DNA of 64,000 nt from Ophioderma brevispina (lineage: Eukaryota > Echinodermata > Ophiuroidea > Amphilepidida > Ophiodermatidae). The stretch lies in the NCBI GenBank assembly GCA_023653785.1, contig JAMKCH010079091.1:1-64000 (forward strand), read 5' to 3'. Of the stretch, positions 37,820 to 48,525 are shown piece after piece. The notes beneath the pieces are model-generated. The model was given only the letters and a program-made list of their open reading frames with translations, did no database searches and was not told where the DNA came from. Numbering within the stretch: the first letter of the stretch is position 1; each line of letters begins with the position of its first letter. Made by a program: the position numbers and the translations under genes.

Positions 37820-38850
37820 ACAGGGTGAGTGAAAAAAACTTGACCCTGATTGTGTCCGCCATTTTGAATTTTTAAGTAACATATATCCAACATATGTGGT
37901 ATCATCTGAAAGCCTAGTTCATAATCTTTAATTTTCTGCAAAGATCATTCACATCGTTTAGGTATTGACCGAGCGACAGTCGTTTGAATCAAGTAGTCTA
38001 ATTTGCTCTCTGTCCACGGATTCACATTAAAATGAATGGCGTTCAGCGAAGCAAATCTGTGGCCAGATGAAAATCGGACATCTATTGACTGCAGAATCAA
38101 TGTGAAGCTATTTAACCCTACAAAATTCAGTCACAATTTACCATCGAAGCCCTCTTAATGTTTCTACGTCCTCATCACTCATAAAAATCGTTTGAAATAT
38201 AGATTAACTTGATACATGATTCAGTTTCTGAAGGAGTTGAGTGAATCATACCATATGAAGGAACAGACATCGGTACAACCTTTTGAGGTTTAAAGTATTG
38301 TCTATATTTGTAGACCAAATATGCCACATCTTGCAAAGTTTTTCAAATAGAACTTACCATTATCACTGGCTTTTACACCTTAAAGATACCACTTTATTTG
38401 ACCTAAACAAAGACATACCCTTATCATCATTTTGAGGAATCATTTGCTTGTTGGCCGCCGTGCATTCAAATGGGAATCCGTGTATAGGGGTAAAAGCTGA
38501 CTACTTGATTCAAAAGACTGCGCGTTAAATTTAATGTTTGGTTGGAGTCTCAGAGAGAACGTTCATGAGTATATACACAGGTTTTTTGCTGAAAATGATA
38601 GATTAGGGTGTGTAGAATAAGAATATGCCGGGTGCCACCTGGGCATCCTTGGGCGTTTTGAGAAATCCAAGATGACGTCGCCATAAATGATAATTATTTA
38701 TTCAACCATATTTTATCTATTTTAACTATGGAGTTACTAGATATGCTATAGGATCCAATGGACACGTGTATGGCACTTGTAACATTACGTCATACTTCAA
38801 ATTCAAAATGGAAGCCAAATCCAATAATTTTTAAACATGCCCTATATCTG
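37820..38850. mobile_element. Foldback or inverted-repeat element, ~1 kb
   Basis: The segment TTTGAATCAAGTAGTC with downstream ACGGATTCACATT (37985-38030) is the complement of AATGGGAATCCGTG and GACTACTTGATTCAAA near 38.47-38.52 kb. The outer ends TACAGGGTGAGTG and, complemented, TATAGGGCATG suggest TA-flanked termini. A block at 38626-38700 is shared with 53995-54070. No coding capacity. Confidence 0.5.
38626..38700. repeat. Dispersed repeat block, copy 1
   Basis: CTTGGGCGTTTTGAGAAATC and GATGACGTCGCCATAAATGA match CTTGGGCGTTTTGAGAAATG and GATGGCGTCGCCATAAATGA at 53.99-54.07 kb in the same orientation. Confidence 0.75.
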
Positions 38851-38872
38851 GTGAAAACGGATAAACTTACAG

Positions 38873-39113
38873 ACGCAATCGTAAGTCCTCACGTACAACT
38901 CGTGAAACTGTAAATCCATATGTGGAAGCAGGTGATGCAACTGACTACGATGATGATGGCGACGGATCAACTCCAGCAGTCACACAGCCACTGAGAGCTA
39001 CAGCATCAGCGTCACAGCAAAGCCAACCTGCAGAACAGCTATCAACAAGATTAAACACATTAAACCTAGGCCTCCAGTCAGATTCAAAGACTGTGAATAG
39101 CATTCGCATATGA
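38873..39113 (+). CDS. Candidate terminal exon with acidic and Gln/Ser-rich tail
   Basis: After a good acceptor (aaacttacag) the frame is open for 80 codons to a TGA. It begins RNRKSSRTTRETVNPYVEAG, then DATDYDDDGDG, then a Pro/Ser/Gln-rich part and a hydrophilic end LNTLNLGLQS. A basic start followed by an acidic low-complexity stretch would fit the cytoplasmic or disordered C terminus of a larger protein. No preceding exon was identified, and no family can be named. Confidence 0.4.
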
Positions 39114-39163
39114 ACTGAAAACAAGAACTGAAAGAACAGTTTTGTGAAACCTATTTTATGTTT

Positions 39164-39285
39164 TATCTGAAAAGTGGTGTATACAAAATTTCATATTTAA
39201 ATTTGTTTTCTGAAAAGTGGTGAAAACACCATTTTGATTTAAATTTATTTTCTGAAAAGTATGGTATACAAAATTCAGATACAAA
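39164..39285. repeat. Three tandem copies of a ~45-bp unit
   Basis: TTTTCTGAAAAGTGGTG... TACAAAATT recurs three times (TATCTGAAAAGTGGTGTATAC, TTTCTGAAAAGTGGTGAAAA, TTTCTGAAAAGTATGGTATA). It lies just after the stop of the candidate terminal exon, so it would be 3' UTR if that exon is real. Confidence 0.7.
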
Positions 39286-39521
39286 GATTTTTCCCCAAAG
39301 TGATTTGCATTCATGCTCAAATTAATGCATCTTTTTGGGAAAATTGTTATTCAAAAAGGCTTTTTATAAATTTTGGTCTCATTTATTTTTCTTGTAAAGT
39401 TTAAAATTCACTGTCATTTGATTCCAGGAAATTTTAGACATTAGACTTTTGGACATTTGATTAGGAAGTTTGTAGGTTTTTGTCAAGTGTTCTGGTTAAG
39501 TTTTGTTTAAATAGTGTTAAA

Positions 39522-39863
39522 TTAAAGGTGCCTTGTTACGATTTTTGTGTATTCATGTTTTCTACTTGATATGAGAGCCTGACACTTGTAAACATTACAT
39601 CAAGTACATTGGGAAACAAAGCCTGCGGTTTGATGTCAGACGCGATATTGCATAGTGAAACGCCCTATTTAGTGACTGTGCTAAATGATTGGATACCACA
39701 CTAAACGATAGTTTGTATCTTTATCTTGACAAAGAAATGGGATTTGAAAGTCTGAATTTCAGGAATAAAAAGAGAAACAAGTACGGCCTTTCACCTGATA
39801 TCAAAATGATACTACTTCCGGTTAAATCAGGGGGTCTCAAAGCGATCGGAACAAGGACCTTAA
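39522..39863. mobile_element. TTAA-flanked MITE family A, copy 2
   Basis: A 342-bp element with left end TTAAAGGTGCCTTGTTACGA and right end GCGATCGGAACAAGGACCTTAA (read as GCGATCGGAACAAG then GACCTTAA). Opposite in orientation to copy 1; shares GGCCTTTCACCTGATATCAA, ACTACTTCCGG and ATCAGGGGG. Confidence 0.85.
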
Positions 39864-40317
39864 ATTGTGTGATTGATATATGTGAATTGTGATGACCAAA
39901 TTTAGAATTAGGTGTTTATTTTATAACAAAAGATAAGTAGATGGAGTGTGAGAATTGTATGTTCCACTGTCTTAATTTATGACACATAAACATGCCAACA
40001 TTTATTAACATACATCAAAACGCATGTAATACCACAACCGGCCTAATTAATGGTAAAGATAGTACGTGATATAAAGCCGGTATTACTGTCCTCTCTTAAT
40101 TTCTTTGGATGTGACGTCAGTGCAGTAGGAGAGCAGTCAACTATCAACATAATCATCAGCTCAACAGCATCAAGCAAAGCAGTTGATTTTTTTTGTTAAA
40201 AAGAAAAGAGAGGATGAGGGACAGTATGTAGTGTATGTAATTAGATTACCAGGCTAATAATGATCCGGTTATGAAAACCAGGCCATTGGTTGGGTCTGCC
40301 GACCCCTTAGATTGAGA

Positions 40318-40342
40318 TAGATAGAGAGAGAGAGAGAGAGGA
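40318..40342. repeat. GA microsatellite
   Basis: About twelve GA/AG dinucleotides in a row. Confidence 0.85.
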
Positions 40343-41442
40343 TGATGCAGTACAAGGAATTCGGACAGCCAAAATACGTTTTTGGCAATTATTTGATTAA
40401 AATTTAATGTTTGCTGCTTTTTTATTGTGTTCAACCAAAAACCAATCACTTAAAAATACTACGTTCTGTCGAAATCTGCCTGTGTTGATGAAGGCTAAGC
40501 GGTTTAAAGAGTTCACTTTATTTGAGTGTTCATTATTTAAGAGGACTGTTATTGAAACATCAAAATAGAGCACCATCTCAAAAGAACACTTTTACGTGTT
40601 AACTTTCCACAACAAAGTCCAATGTCGGAATTTGGACTATGGCAATCAGTTTGATTTTTTAAAATGGACAACAAGAAATCATTTTCAACAGAAGAAAGTG
40701 CAATACTCAGTTCCGGGTATGGTTTTTGTTTATTAAAACAGGAAAATTATTGTTAACTGACTAGTGCTGAGCTTTTACTTGTTTGAAAAGGCGATGTTAT
40801 GGAAATCAAAATCAGGATACGCCCCCCAACCGTGAGTATAGTAAGTGACATCCGTATTAGTATGTACTTTATGATTTGCCCATCCCTACTATGTTCGGGT
40901 TTTACAACATGTCTGAATAAGAAACAAAGACCAGCCAAATTAAGTCCCTCGATATCACTTGATATATATAACTTTGTGGGGGAATTCTCAGATCTTGCAA
41001 TGTTTTGATCTTTTAAAGCATAAACAAGCTGACTCAGTTATTAAGTTTACATCTTGGGGAATTCCCCACTTCCCTTATTGTGCAATCTAAACAGGTGCAC
41101 TTAGCAAAAACAACTCTAGGGAATCCCCTTTTCTCTCTTTTATAGTAAACAAAGTGCTTTTCCCGTGAGAAATCTTTTCTCAAATAAAATTGAGAAAATA
41201 ATATTTTTAAGAGTTTAATCAGAAAAATGGAGGCCATATAACATCACCCAGCATGTGTGGTATAAATTGTGTTCAAATATTCCTTTGGGAAAGTGTTTTC
41301 CGTAGTGGGGTTAATGGTCCCCTTGTTCACTAACGGAAGTAGCAAGACTTTGTCCACTTAAGTATTAAAGATTCAGTAATATTTTTGACATAAATTTGAC
41401 GCAATAACAATGTTGTTATAGTGGGGTTGCCAAAGTCACGAG

Positions 41443-41767
41443 TTAAAGGTGCATTTCGTGATTCCAGCATCCTCTCTTTTATTCATTGTTCACTAGATAT
41501 CCTTGAGAAAAGATTTACAATTTTGAGTTGATCCCGATCTTGCGGTTTTGTGTTATTAGCAATTCCATAGGTCACTGTGCTGTAATTTCTGTCCGTTTAC
41601 GGACAGAAAATACAAAATTGCGAATTTCTTACAGATACGACCGAATTTGCACGTAAGATTAGGTACACATGGATTACTAATGTTAACGGTTCAGATGATA
41701 TAAAAATCTTAACTTTTTAGAGGTAATTCGGGTGGACGAGGCTGTCACACACGAAATGCCTCTTTAA
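41443..41767. mobile_element. TTAA-flanked MITE family B, copy 2
   Basis: A 325-bp element, TTAAAGGTGCATTTCGTGAT to CACGAAATGCCTCTTTAA, with intact TTAA on both sides. Same orientation as the copy at 32499. The ends make an inverted repeat of about 15 bases. Confidence 0.85.
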
Positions 41768-41769
41768 AC

Positions 41770-43880
41770 CACTCAAAGAAGTTATAAGAAGCCGCTCTCA
41801 AGCGTTCTCAAACGTTAGAAACCCGTTTGTATGGTACCTAGGGCAGATCTCCATTTATAAACAGCCATTTCACGCCTGGCTATCCTTGTCAGAGATAATT
41901 ATCTCATAATACATGTAATGCAAATGTCCACTCTTATACAAAAGCATTACCACTCAATCCCCACGTTGGCCTAATAATGTTATTCTACAATGTCAATATA
42001 TCTTTAAAATGACACATAATACTTCTGAGAAGAGCACACACCCTCGCACACAACACACACACACACACACACCAGGATATTAGATGGTTTTAAAGACCCA
42101 AGCATCAAATAATCCTAAACGTAAACCAGCATTTTTTTTAATAAGGAGATAATCTGAAGTTTTTCTTTACACACGGTTAATAGGCGCACCTCATGAGTGA
42201 GGACGGTGTGTTAGGCTACTCATACTTAGATTTTAGTTGTTTTTTGTTTCATTGCCAATTGCAAAATCAGTCTCTCTAGTAACTCACTGTCCAGGTCGTA
42301 GAGCATATCAAGAAAAGTGCGTCAAGTTTAATCCACCCTCCCCCCCCCATGGAAATCTAATCAAGATAAGTAACAACACAAACTAACGGTATGCATCCAC
42401 CATGGCATTCTCCATTCGGAAGAGCCGGTTTCTTCAAATTGAAAGTCACGTGTTTTTTAAAGGATCACACTTTGCGGTAACGTTGACAAAGTTAAGGTGG
42501 CCACAATAATACTACAAGTCTGTTACTAAAGTGATGATTGAGTAAAAGTAGTTTGTAACTAATCATTTGGCGTTCTCTTAGGTTAACAAGATCTGAAAAG
42601 GTACATCATAAGAAGAGAAACTGAAGGTGATAAGGAGCTGAGATATTGTTAAAGTTCTGCATGGTTATGGTAAGGAGTCATACCTTGTTATCAAGCACGC
42701 TTTCAAGAGTGTTCGCCTATTACGAACAAATTGGCAATTATCAAGGTGTTATGCAACTTTGAAAAAATACGTAGAATTGAAAACGATTCCTGTTTTGTGA
42801 GTGTGCATAATTATGTCTTAATCGGATAGACAGGAACACAAACAGCTCACGTGACAAGATGAAAAAGCTGTAACGGGTTTTGTCAGAATGATTTGGTTCC
42901 ACCATTTTGTGTGTGTTGATATATAAATTTGTGACGAAGGATTTTTTTTTTTAAATTAGTGGCTATAGAAGGAGTTAATGTCATTGTCATTGAAGACGGT
43001 TCATTTTCTAGTCTGCCGACAGAATTGAAGTTGCCTTGAGGGTCATTACAAAGAAAGAAATAAACCGTACTGCTTTTAATTGATCCCATACATGGTCTTT
43101 GTAGCATTATATGAATAAAACTATTTTTTAATTGGTATTTCTAAACAAAAAAATTGTTAGCCTGCCGACACAGAAATGAGTTTCCTGATCGTCTATTAAA
43201 AGGCACGCAATCGCAAGACCTTAAGCTCTATCACATTATCCAATAAAATATTTTTTTTCCAAAAAAAAGGAACTTGCTAAAAAATATGTATTTGGCAGTG
43301 AGAAGGTTCGGAAGATTTTTTTTTCCACGAGTATGAAACATTGGGTATAATGACCCCATCAACTGCTTCTGATGAAATAAGACTAGCAATACCCCAAGTT
43401 TATAAATATTGATATTATTTCAGTAGAATTTAATAATTTAACAGCAAAAAGGCCTTCCTTTTGTATGGAAATTGTAAACATTGCTCTATAGCGCTGACGT
43501 ATATGTTGTTTTGATTGACGCTTTTACTTTTTTAGGGGTAGGCTCAAGAAGTACCTCTATTTAGAAAATGCAGGCGACTTTACTAAGCTAAATTAGCACA
43601 CGGGGACTTTCGCATAAAACCTTTAACATTAAACCACAGTGCATTAATTATACGTGATTATAACAGCGTATAATTACGCCAAAACTAATTTTTTCACAGC
43701 ATCCATTTTTATTGCGATCTCGAAACAAAAACATAACCCTAAGGCCCATCGTTCTTCAAAAACGAAAAACAGATTCAATTCTGTTGAGTACTAGTGTGTA
43801 GATTGTAGCGTATTTCATATCATGAAATACTTGTTCTTTCCGCTTTAGGAATGCTACATCATAATCATAGCGGTTGTGAA
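41770..43880. other. No gene seen
   Basis: AT-rich noncoding sequence. It holds a CA microsatellite and several homopolymer runs and nothing else recognisable. Confidence 0.4.
42050..42073. repeat. CA microsatellite
   Basis: A short run of CA dinucleotides. Confidence 0.85.
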
Positions 43881-43884
43881 GTTT

Positions 43885-43970
43885 GTGAAAGTTAGTAATC
43901 ATAGTCCGGCAGGTATCATAGCTCGGGTTCTATAACGACAACGGAATAAAGCGTCAAACTAACGTTGCGT
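43885..43970. repeat. Dispersed repeat, inverted partner of 35337-35432
   Basis: Carries GTGAAAGTTAGTAATCATAG, CCGGCAGGTATCATAG and ACGACAACGGAATAAAGCG, the complements of the blocks near 35.4 kb. Confidence 0.65.
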
Positions 43971-44218
43971 GAAAGGTCAACTGAATCGATTGCCCTATGT
44001 CACCAGTGTCCCGGACCGTGAGCCCCGAGGACTATATCTCCTGCCAACCGGTTTTTTTTAAAGCCGAGATACGCTTAGAATGTGATGCGGCCAGGAAGGA
44101 AATGTGCCAAATATAGGCTTGACAGTACAATCCATTCTGGTACTTCAGTAGACAAATGATATGAACAGAAAAGACAGTTTGGCAATGAACAAAACAAGCA
44201 TGTGAGATTAAACTTACC

Positions 44219-44401
44219 CTTATAGCGAGTGTAACCCTCCCCCTCTCGTATGCTGCTACTACAGCCTGACATCACCCTCTCGGGTATGGCGTCCCATTCC
44301 TCCATCAGTATTTGTATACTCGATTCATCTGATATGTGACCCCGTACCATTCTTGCGGAGGTGAAAAAATTCAATGAGGCGCAGGGACTTCTGTTAATCA
44401 T
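44219..44401 (-). pseudogene. Tc1/mariner-like transposase C-terminal remnant
   Basis: On the minus strand the frame reads SSIQILMEEWDAIPERVM then SGCSSSIREGEGYTRYK. Tc1-type DDE transposases end with a helix of the form (E)EWxxIPxxxxxxLxxSxxRR followed by a Gly-rich GGxTxY terminus, and the spacing here fits. The catalytic domain is absent and no terminal inverted repeats were found. A chance match in a real exon (a gtaagt donor follows) is the main alternative. Confidence 0.4.
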
Positions 44402-45144
44402 GTTATTGTGAGCAATGTTAAGACCTGAAATACACTATAGTGCGTTTCCATACATGAATGATATTGTATTGAGTGGCAGGTGAGTGAGTTATATGACTGT
44501 AGTGTCCTCCAAGATAATCCGGTGTGGCGCGTGCATTTGAATTCTTTCATTTTCCCGGTAGAGCTAGGTTGATCCCTCTCCGACTTAATTGAATAGGTTC
44601 AAACTCTAGGGGGACGAACGTATCAACGCGAATCGACTATAATAGTCCATGGATTTATTTGTGATAGCCACATGGATTATCTAGTGGTGCAAGAAATTCG
44701 ACTTATCCCTTTTGGAGCATATGCTGAAATATTTATTTATCATTTGCTCATAGAGCTGAAATTTCATTTTTTTTCAAAGTTACACTGATAGACTAAGATC
44801 ATCACAATAATTTTGAATTTTAGCATGTACATTGTGTGTTGGAAAGGATTATGGACACACTACGGCTGCATTCCTGCATATTCGAATTGATGCAGTGTAT
44901 GCAATAGAACGGACAAAAAAGTTATTTTATCAAAATTAATTGTAATTTGTTAGGAACCCAATATGCCATCATCATGATTTGTTCAACATTTTAAAAGACA
45001 ACATTTTTCTGATTTAATTCAATATTCAAAACATGGAATTTTACTATTGTGTTTTGTTAACAAATATTTAAGCGTTGTATTTTTATTGCGTGATTTGCGT
45101 CATCTATAGACCATGGGACCTGGACCAAATAACCAACTGATAAC

Positions 45145-46062
45145 CATTCTGATATCCCCATCTGTGGGCTAAGGGAAAACCAAGTGTAAATTCATAATAA
45201 ATTGATTACGATCACATACTTCTGTTCCCGCACATAAAAACTGGCACATTTTTTAAAATATATAAAATGTCACGTCAATTTCATTTCCCCAACTCTATAG
45301 ACCCATAGATATGGTAGACTCAGCAAACCATGAGCTAAAGAAGATTACAATGGGCCGGGTATGTTATGGCCATTGTTATAATCCAGGTGTTACCACCTTC
45401 CACGATTCGGGTTTAGTGACAAATACCCGTCCCCTCTCACATAACTAACCCCTGTACATTAATAATATAGATCGTTGACACTAATTTTCTTCTCAAACGC
45501 GTAAATTGTGAATAGAAATGAAGTTAAGCAATAAGTTACGGATTTTGTTTCTGCACAAAGTTGGTAGGTCAATGCTTGCCCAGCAACATTCTCTTATGAT
45601 GTTTGTTCATGTTTCTTCCTTTTCGAATAAATGATGAAAAACATGGCCAAAGTTAATTGAACACGCACTATAGAAGCTCAATATTTACTTATTTGTGAAT
45701 GAGGGTATTTTGTCCTGAAAAGTACTCAGTCTAAATTGGAGAGCGTAACAGCTGAAATATCTTCAGCTGCGCGACAATATAACAATGGTCCTGCACTCCC
45801 AGATGAAAGGGAATTTGAAGTGTTTTTCTACACCGCATACCGGGCCGGTGATTGAATATCTTTAACTCCATTGTTTGCTGAAGTCTATGTGTATCCACTA
45901 GTCACTGATATTGGGGAAATGAAATTGAAGTGACATTTTATTCTTTTTCAAGAAAATGTGCCAGTTTTATTTGTGGGAACAGACGATTATATGATTTTAA
46001 TAATTAATTATGAATTTACACTTGGTTTTCCCCTAGCCCCCCGATGGAGACTACAGAACAAC
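45145..46062. mobile_element. Large foldback element with ~210-bp arms
   Basis: The left arm 45145-45370 and the right arm 45835-46062 are reverse complements at roughly 70-80%. Matching landmarks are GGGAAAACCAAGTGTAAATTC against GAATTTACACTTGG with TTTTCCCC, AACTGGCACATTTT against AAAATGTGCCAGTTT, and AATTTCATTTCCCCAA against TTGGGGAAATGAAATT. The middle is noncoding. Confidence 0.75.
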
Positions 46063-46679
46063 AGCATAGAAGGACATGTCCCACCGACTATATGTAGAAA
46101 CATCTATTAAACCTGGAATGGAGAGGTTTGACACAATTATGTCCTATGTTATTGTAAATTTCTTAAAAAAAACATTGAAGCGAATCATTTGAGTTTTGCT
46201 ACCAAACCTACAAAATTAAGTGCACTCTTTATTTCAAATCAAAATATTTGACTTCGACATGTTGTTTTTAACTTATGTTCCTCAAAAGACGACAGGGTTT
46301 ATTTTTTTTTTTTTTGGGGCGACACGTTGTACTGAGGTACCACAGTGAATTGTCCTGTTGAGTCCAGATTGGCACATTTTCTTCCTGAACCCACCACCTT
46401 CTAAAGACAATATCGCACCCCTGAAACCGGCTATGGTTAAAAATGAGGTAGCATTGTAAAGCAGAGGGAACATGCTTTGCAATGATATACAATACAAAAC
46501 ACCTCGTTTTCGAATATTTCAAACTTTTTTGTGATGACTTTATATAGCCTTATCCCCTTCAATGAGGGCTAAAAAGTGCACGGTCGCCTTTGCCTCGCCA
46601 AAACATTTGAATTTGTTTTACCTATCCCCTTGCACCGACAGAAAAAACAATAATGGTATTTTAAATGTTACATGAATGG

Positions 46680-46895
46680 CGTTAGATAGAGACCAAGAAA
46701 CTGCGTTTTAATGATTAATCATCAATATTAGCGCCGTAATATATGTTTACGCTATATGTCTACTATCAAACCACAAATTTGTTTCGCATGATACTTGGTG
46801 GGGAACAAACTTGTGCAAGCGCATGCAAGTGACTGGCGCGCATATCATATAGACGACACGGCTGACATAAATGGGAAGAAACACCTTTATTGCTC
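46680..46895. mobile_element. MITE family A, diverged partial copy 5
   Basis: Blocks CATCAATATTAGCGCC, CTACTATCAAACCACAAATTTG and CATATCATATAGACGACACG match the interior of copy 1 in the same orientation. The right edge AAACACCTTTATT is a decayed version of the family end. The left end is missing. Confidence 0.55.
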
Positions 46896-46966
46896 TAAAT
46901 ATTTTTATTATGGGTGTGTGACGAGAAATTATTTTGTTCTTGAATCCACTTGAAACTCCTGGAGAA

Positions 46967-47320
46967 CAGTGGCGTAGCTAGGATTTTTATATTGGGGGGG
47001 GGGCAGTGTCGCATCTCAACCGACAGAAAATGGATAGGGTCCAGGGGCCCGCCTTAGGGCCCCTTTTGGGGTCCAGGGGCGAAGCCCCGGTGGGGTCGGG
47101 GGGCGAAGCCCCCTGAAAATTTTGGGTTCTATATGCTTTAAATGTCTTCTGAGGGCTAATTTTTGTACGATTTTGTAAAATTTACTTTGCCGACAATCCG
47201 GCCTGCAAGTGCCATGACCTGAATTTTTCAAGTGAACCGACGGGCCCATCTCAACCGACGAAATCAATTATTGGGGAGGGGGGGCGGCCCCTGCCCCCCC
47301 CCCCTCTGGCTACGCCACTG
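46967..47320. mobile_element. hAT-like non-autonomous element with 8-bp target duplication
   Basis: A 354-bp GC-rich element, CAGTGGCGTAGCTAGG to CTGGCTACGCCACTG, with inverted ends. It is flanked on both sides by the identical octamer CTGGAGAA (46959-46966 and 47321-47328), the duplication length of hAT transposons. It encodes no transposase. Its C- and G-runs explain the local GC spike. Confidence 0.9.
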
Positions 47321-47501
47321 CTGGAGAATTTTTCTGTGGTATACAGTGTACAATGTTGTAAACCTTAAGTATCAGTATAGATCGAAGCATGTTTCACTCA
47401 GGCAGTAGATAAAGCACATTAATGTTTTGCTCATATTTTGTAATATTATTGAATTTATATTGCCTTCAAGTTAAAAGGTGTTAGGTTACCCTGGTTTGAC
47501 C

Positions 47502-47530
47502 TTAAAGGCTGACTCAGCGATTTCCCTAAG
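47502..47530. mobile_element. Left end of a family D MITE
   Basis: TTAAAGGCTGACTCAGCGAT matches the complement of the right end of the element at 6100-6559. A matching second end was not found nearby. Confidence 0.4.
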
Positions 47531-47682
47531 AGGGCGCCCTAAATTTTCACATAGTGTTTTGTTTTTCATGTACATAATGCTTATCCAATGATAAGCACTG
47601 TGTATAATAAGGTATGTTTAGGGTAAGAGTAACATATTTGAAATAAAGAACTTGATAGAGTCATAATACAGGATTCATTTTA

Positions 47683-48225
47683 ATGGATAATGAAAGAATG
47701 ATATCACATTTTATTTATTCATATCCAATTTCACGGATTTCGTGTAAAAATCATATGTTCATTCCAGCTATTTTGGGTTTCCGTATAGAAATTTACAAAA
47801 CATGGTCGAATTACATTTTGTACAGGCGGCATAGGGAAATAAGGTTGGGAATAAGATATTCTACTACCTGGGTAAATTATGCTCCGATCTTACTATTACT
47901 TGAGGTTTTCAATATCATATATCGAAGGAAAATTCTCCAGGAGTTCCTGGATCCAAGAAAACCAACAATAACAACAACAACACACACAAACACAATGTTT
48001 GGTTACATCCTAATTTATATAATATTGAATGGTTTCGAGTATGATACAAAAATATATTGTGGACGAGCTAGAAAAAAATTGCATCGGTCGAAGACAAGTA
48101 CAATATTTTTTCTAGTAAGTGTAAATTATATTCTTGTATCATGCAAACCAAAATATTATCAGGCTGATTCAAACGTCAAATCAAACCATGAGTTGCTGGT
48201 GCTGTGGGTAATCATGATCCGCTAG
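47683..48225 (+). CDS. Unassigned 180-codon open frame upstream of the GPCR
   Basis: An open frame of 180 codons in roughly 33% GC sequence, longer than chance easily gives. The protein is rich in Ile, Tyr and Arg, with no domain I recognise, no signal peptide and no clear transmembrane pattern apart from an Ile/Leu-rich stretch after the middle. It lies on the same strand and in the same frame as the receptor, ending 300 bases before the receptor ATG. It could be a lineage-specific gene, part of an unrecognised transposon, or a chance frame. Codon use is strongly AT-biased, like the surrounding noncoding DNA, which argues against a conserved gene. Confidence 0.25.
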   Translation: MDNERMISHFIYSYPISRISCKNHMFIPAILGFRIEIYKTWSNYILYRRHREIRLGIRYSTTWVNYAPILLLLEVFNIIYRRKILQEFLDPRKPTITTTTHTNTMFGYILIYIILNGFEYDTKIYCGRARKKLHRSKTSTIFFLVSVNYILVSCKPKYYQADSNVKSNHELLVLWVIMIR

Positions 48226-48489
48226 CTAAGGCAGCGTTTTGTTGTAGTCGCGATGAACACTGGGTATCATCGAATTTTCGATATCAATAGCCAATCACTG
48301 GATATGATAATTGATCGATAAAATGCTCGGATGCGACAAAATATTAAATAAATATTGTATCGCATTCAAGGACCTTTTATGAAAAGTGTACAATACAAAG
48401 TTTTGTTTGTAACACTCGATGTTACAGGTTCTCGTATGTTCTTCATATCTGCAACGCTTGAGGGCTGTTATGTACCAACATTACATGCA

Positions 48490-48511
48490 TTAATATTTCT
48501 TTTATTTCCAG
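48490..48511 (+). promoter_or_regulatory. 3' splice site in front of the GPCR start codon
   Basis: A pyrimidine-rich run ending in CAG stands just before the ATG of the receptor. This implies a 5' UTR intron and an intronless coding region, a common layout for class A receptor genes in invertebrates. Confidence 0.6.
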
Positions 48512-48525
48512 CTTTCTGCAAAATA

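Noticed and set aside
47016..47267. 83-codon minus-strand frame rich in Pro and Arg
   Set aside because: Lies within the GC-rich hAT-like MITE and has no transposase motifs.
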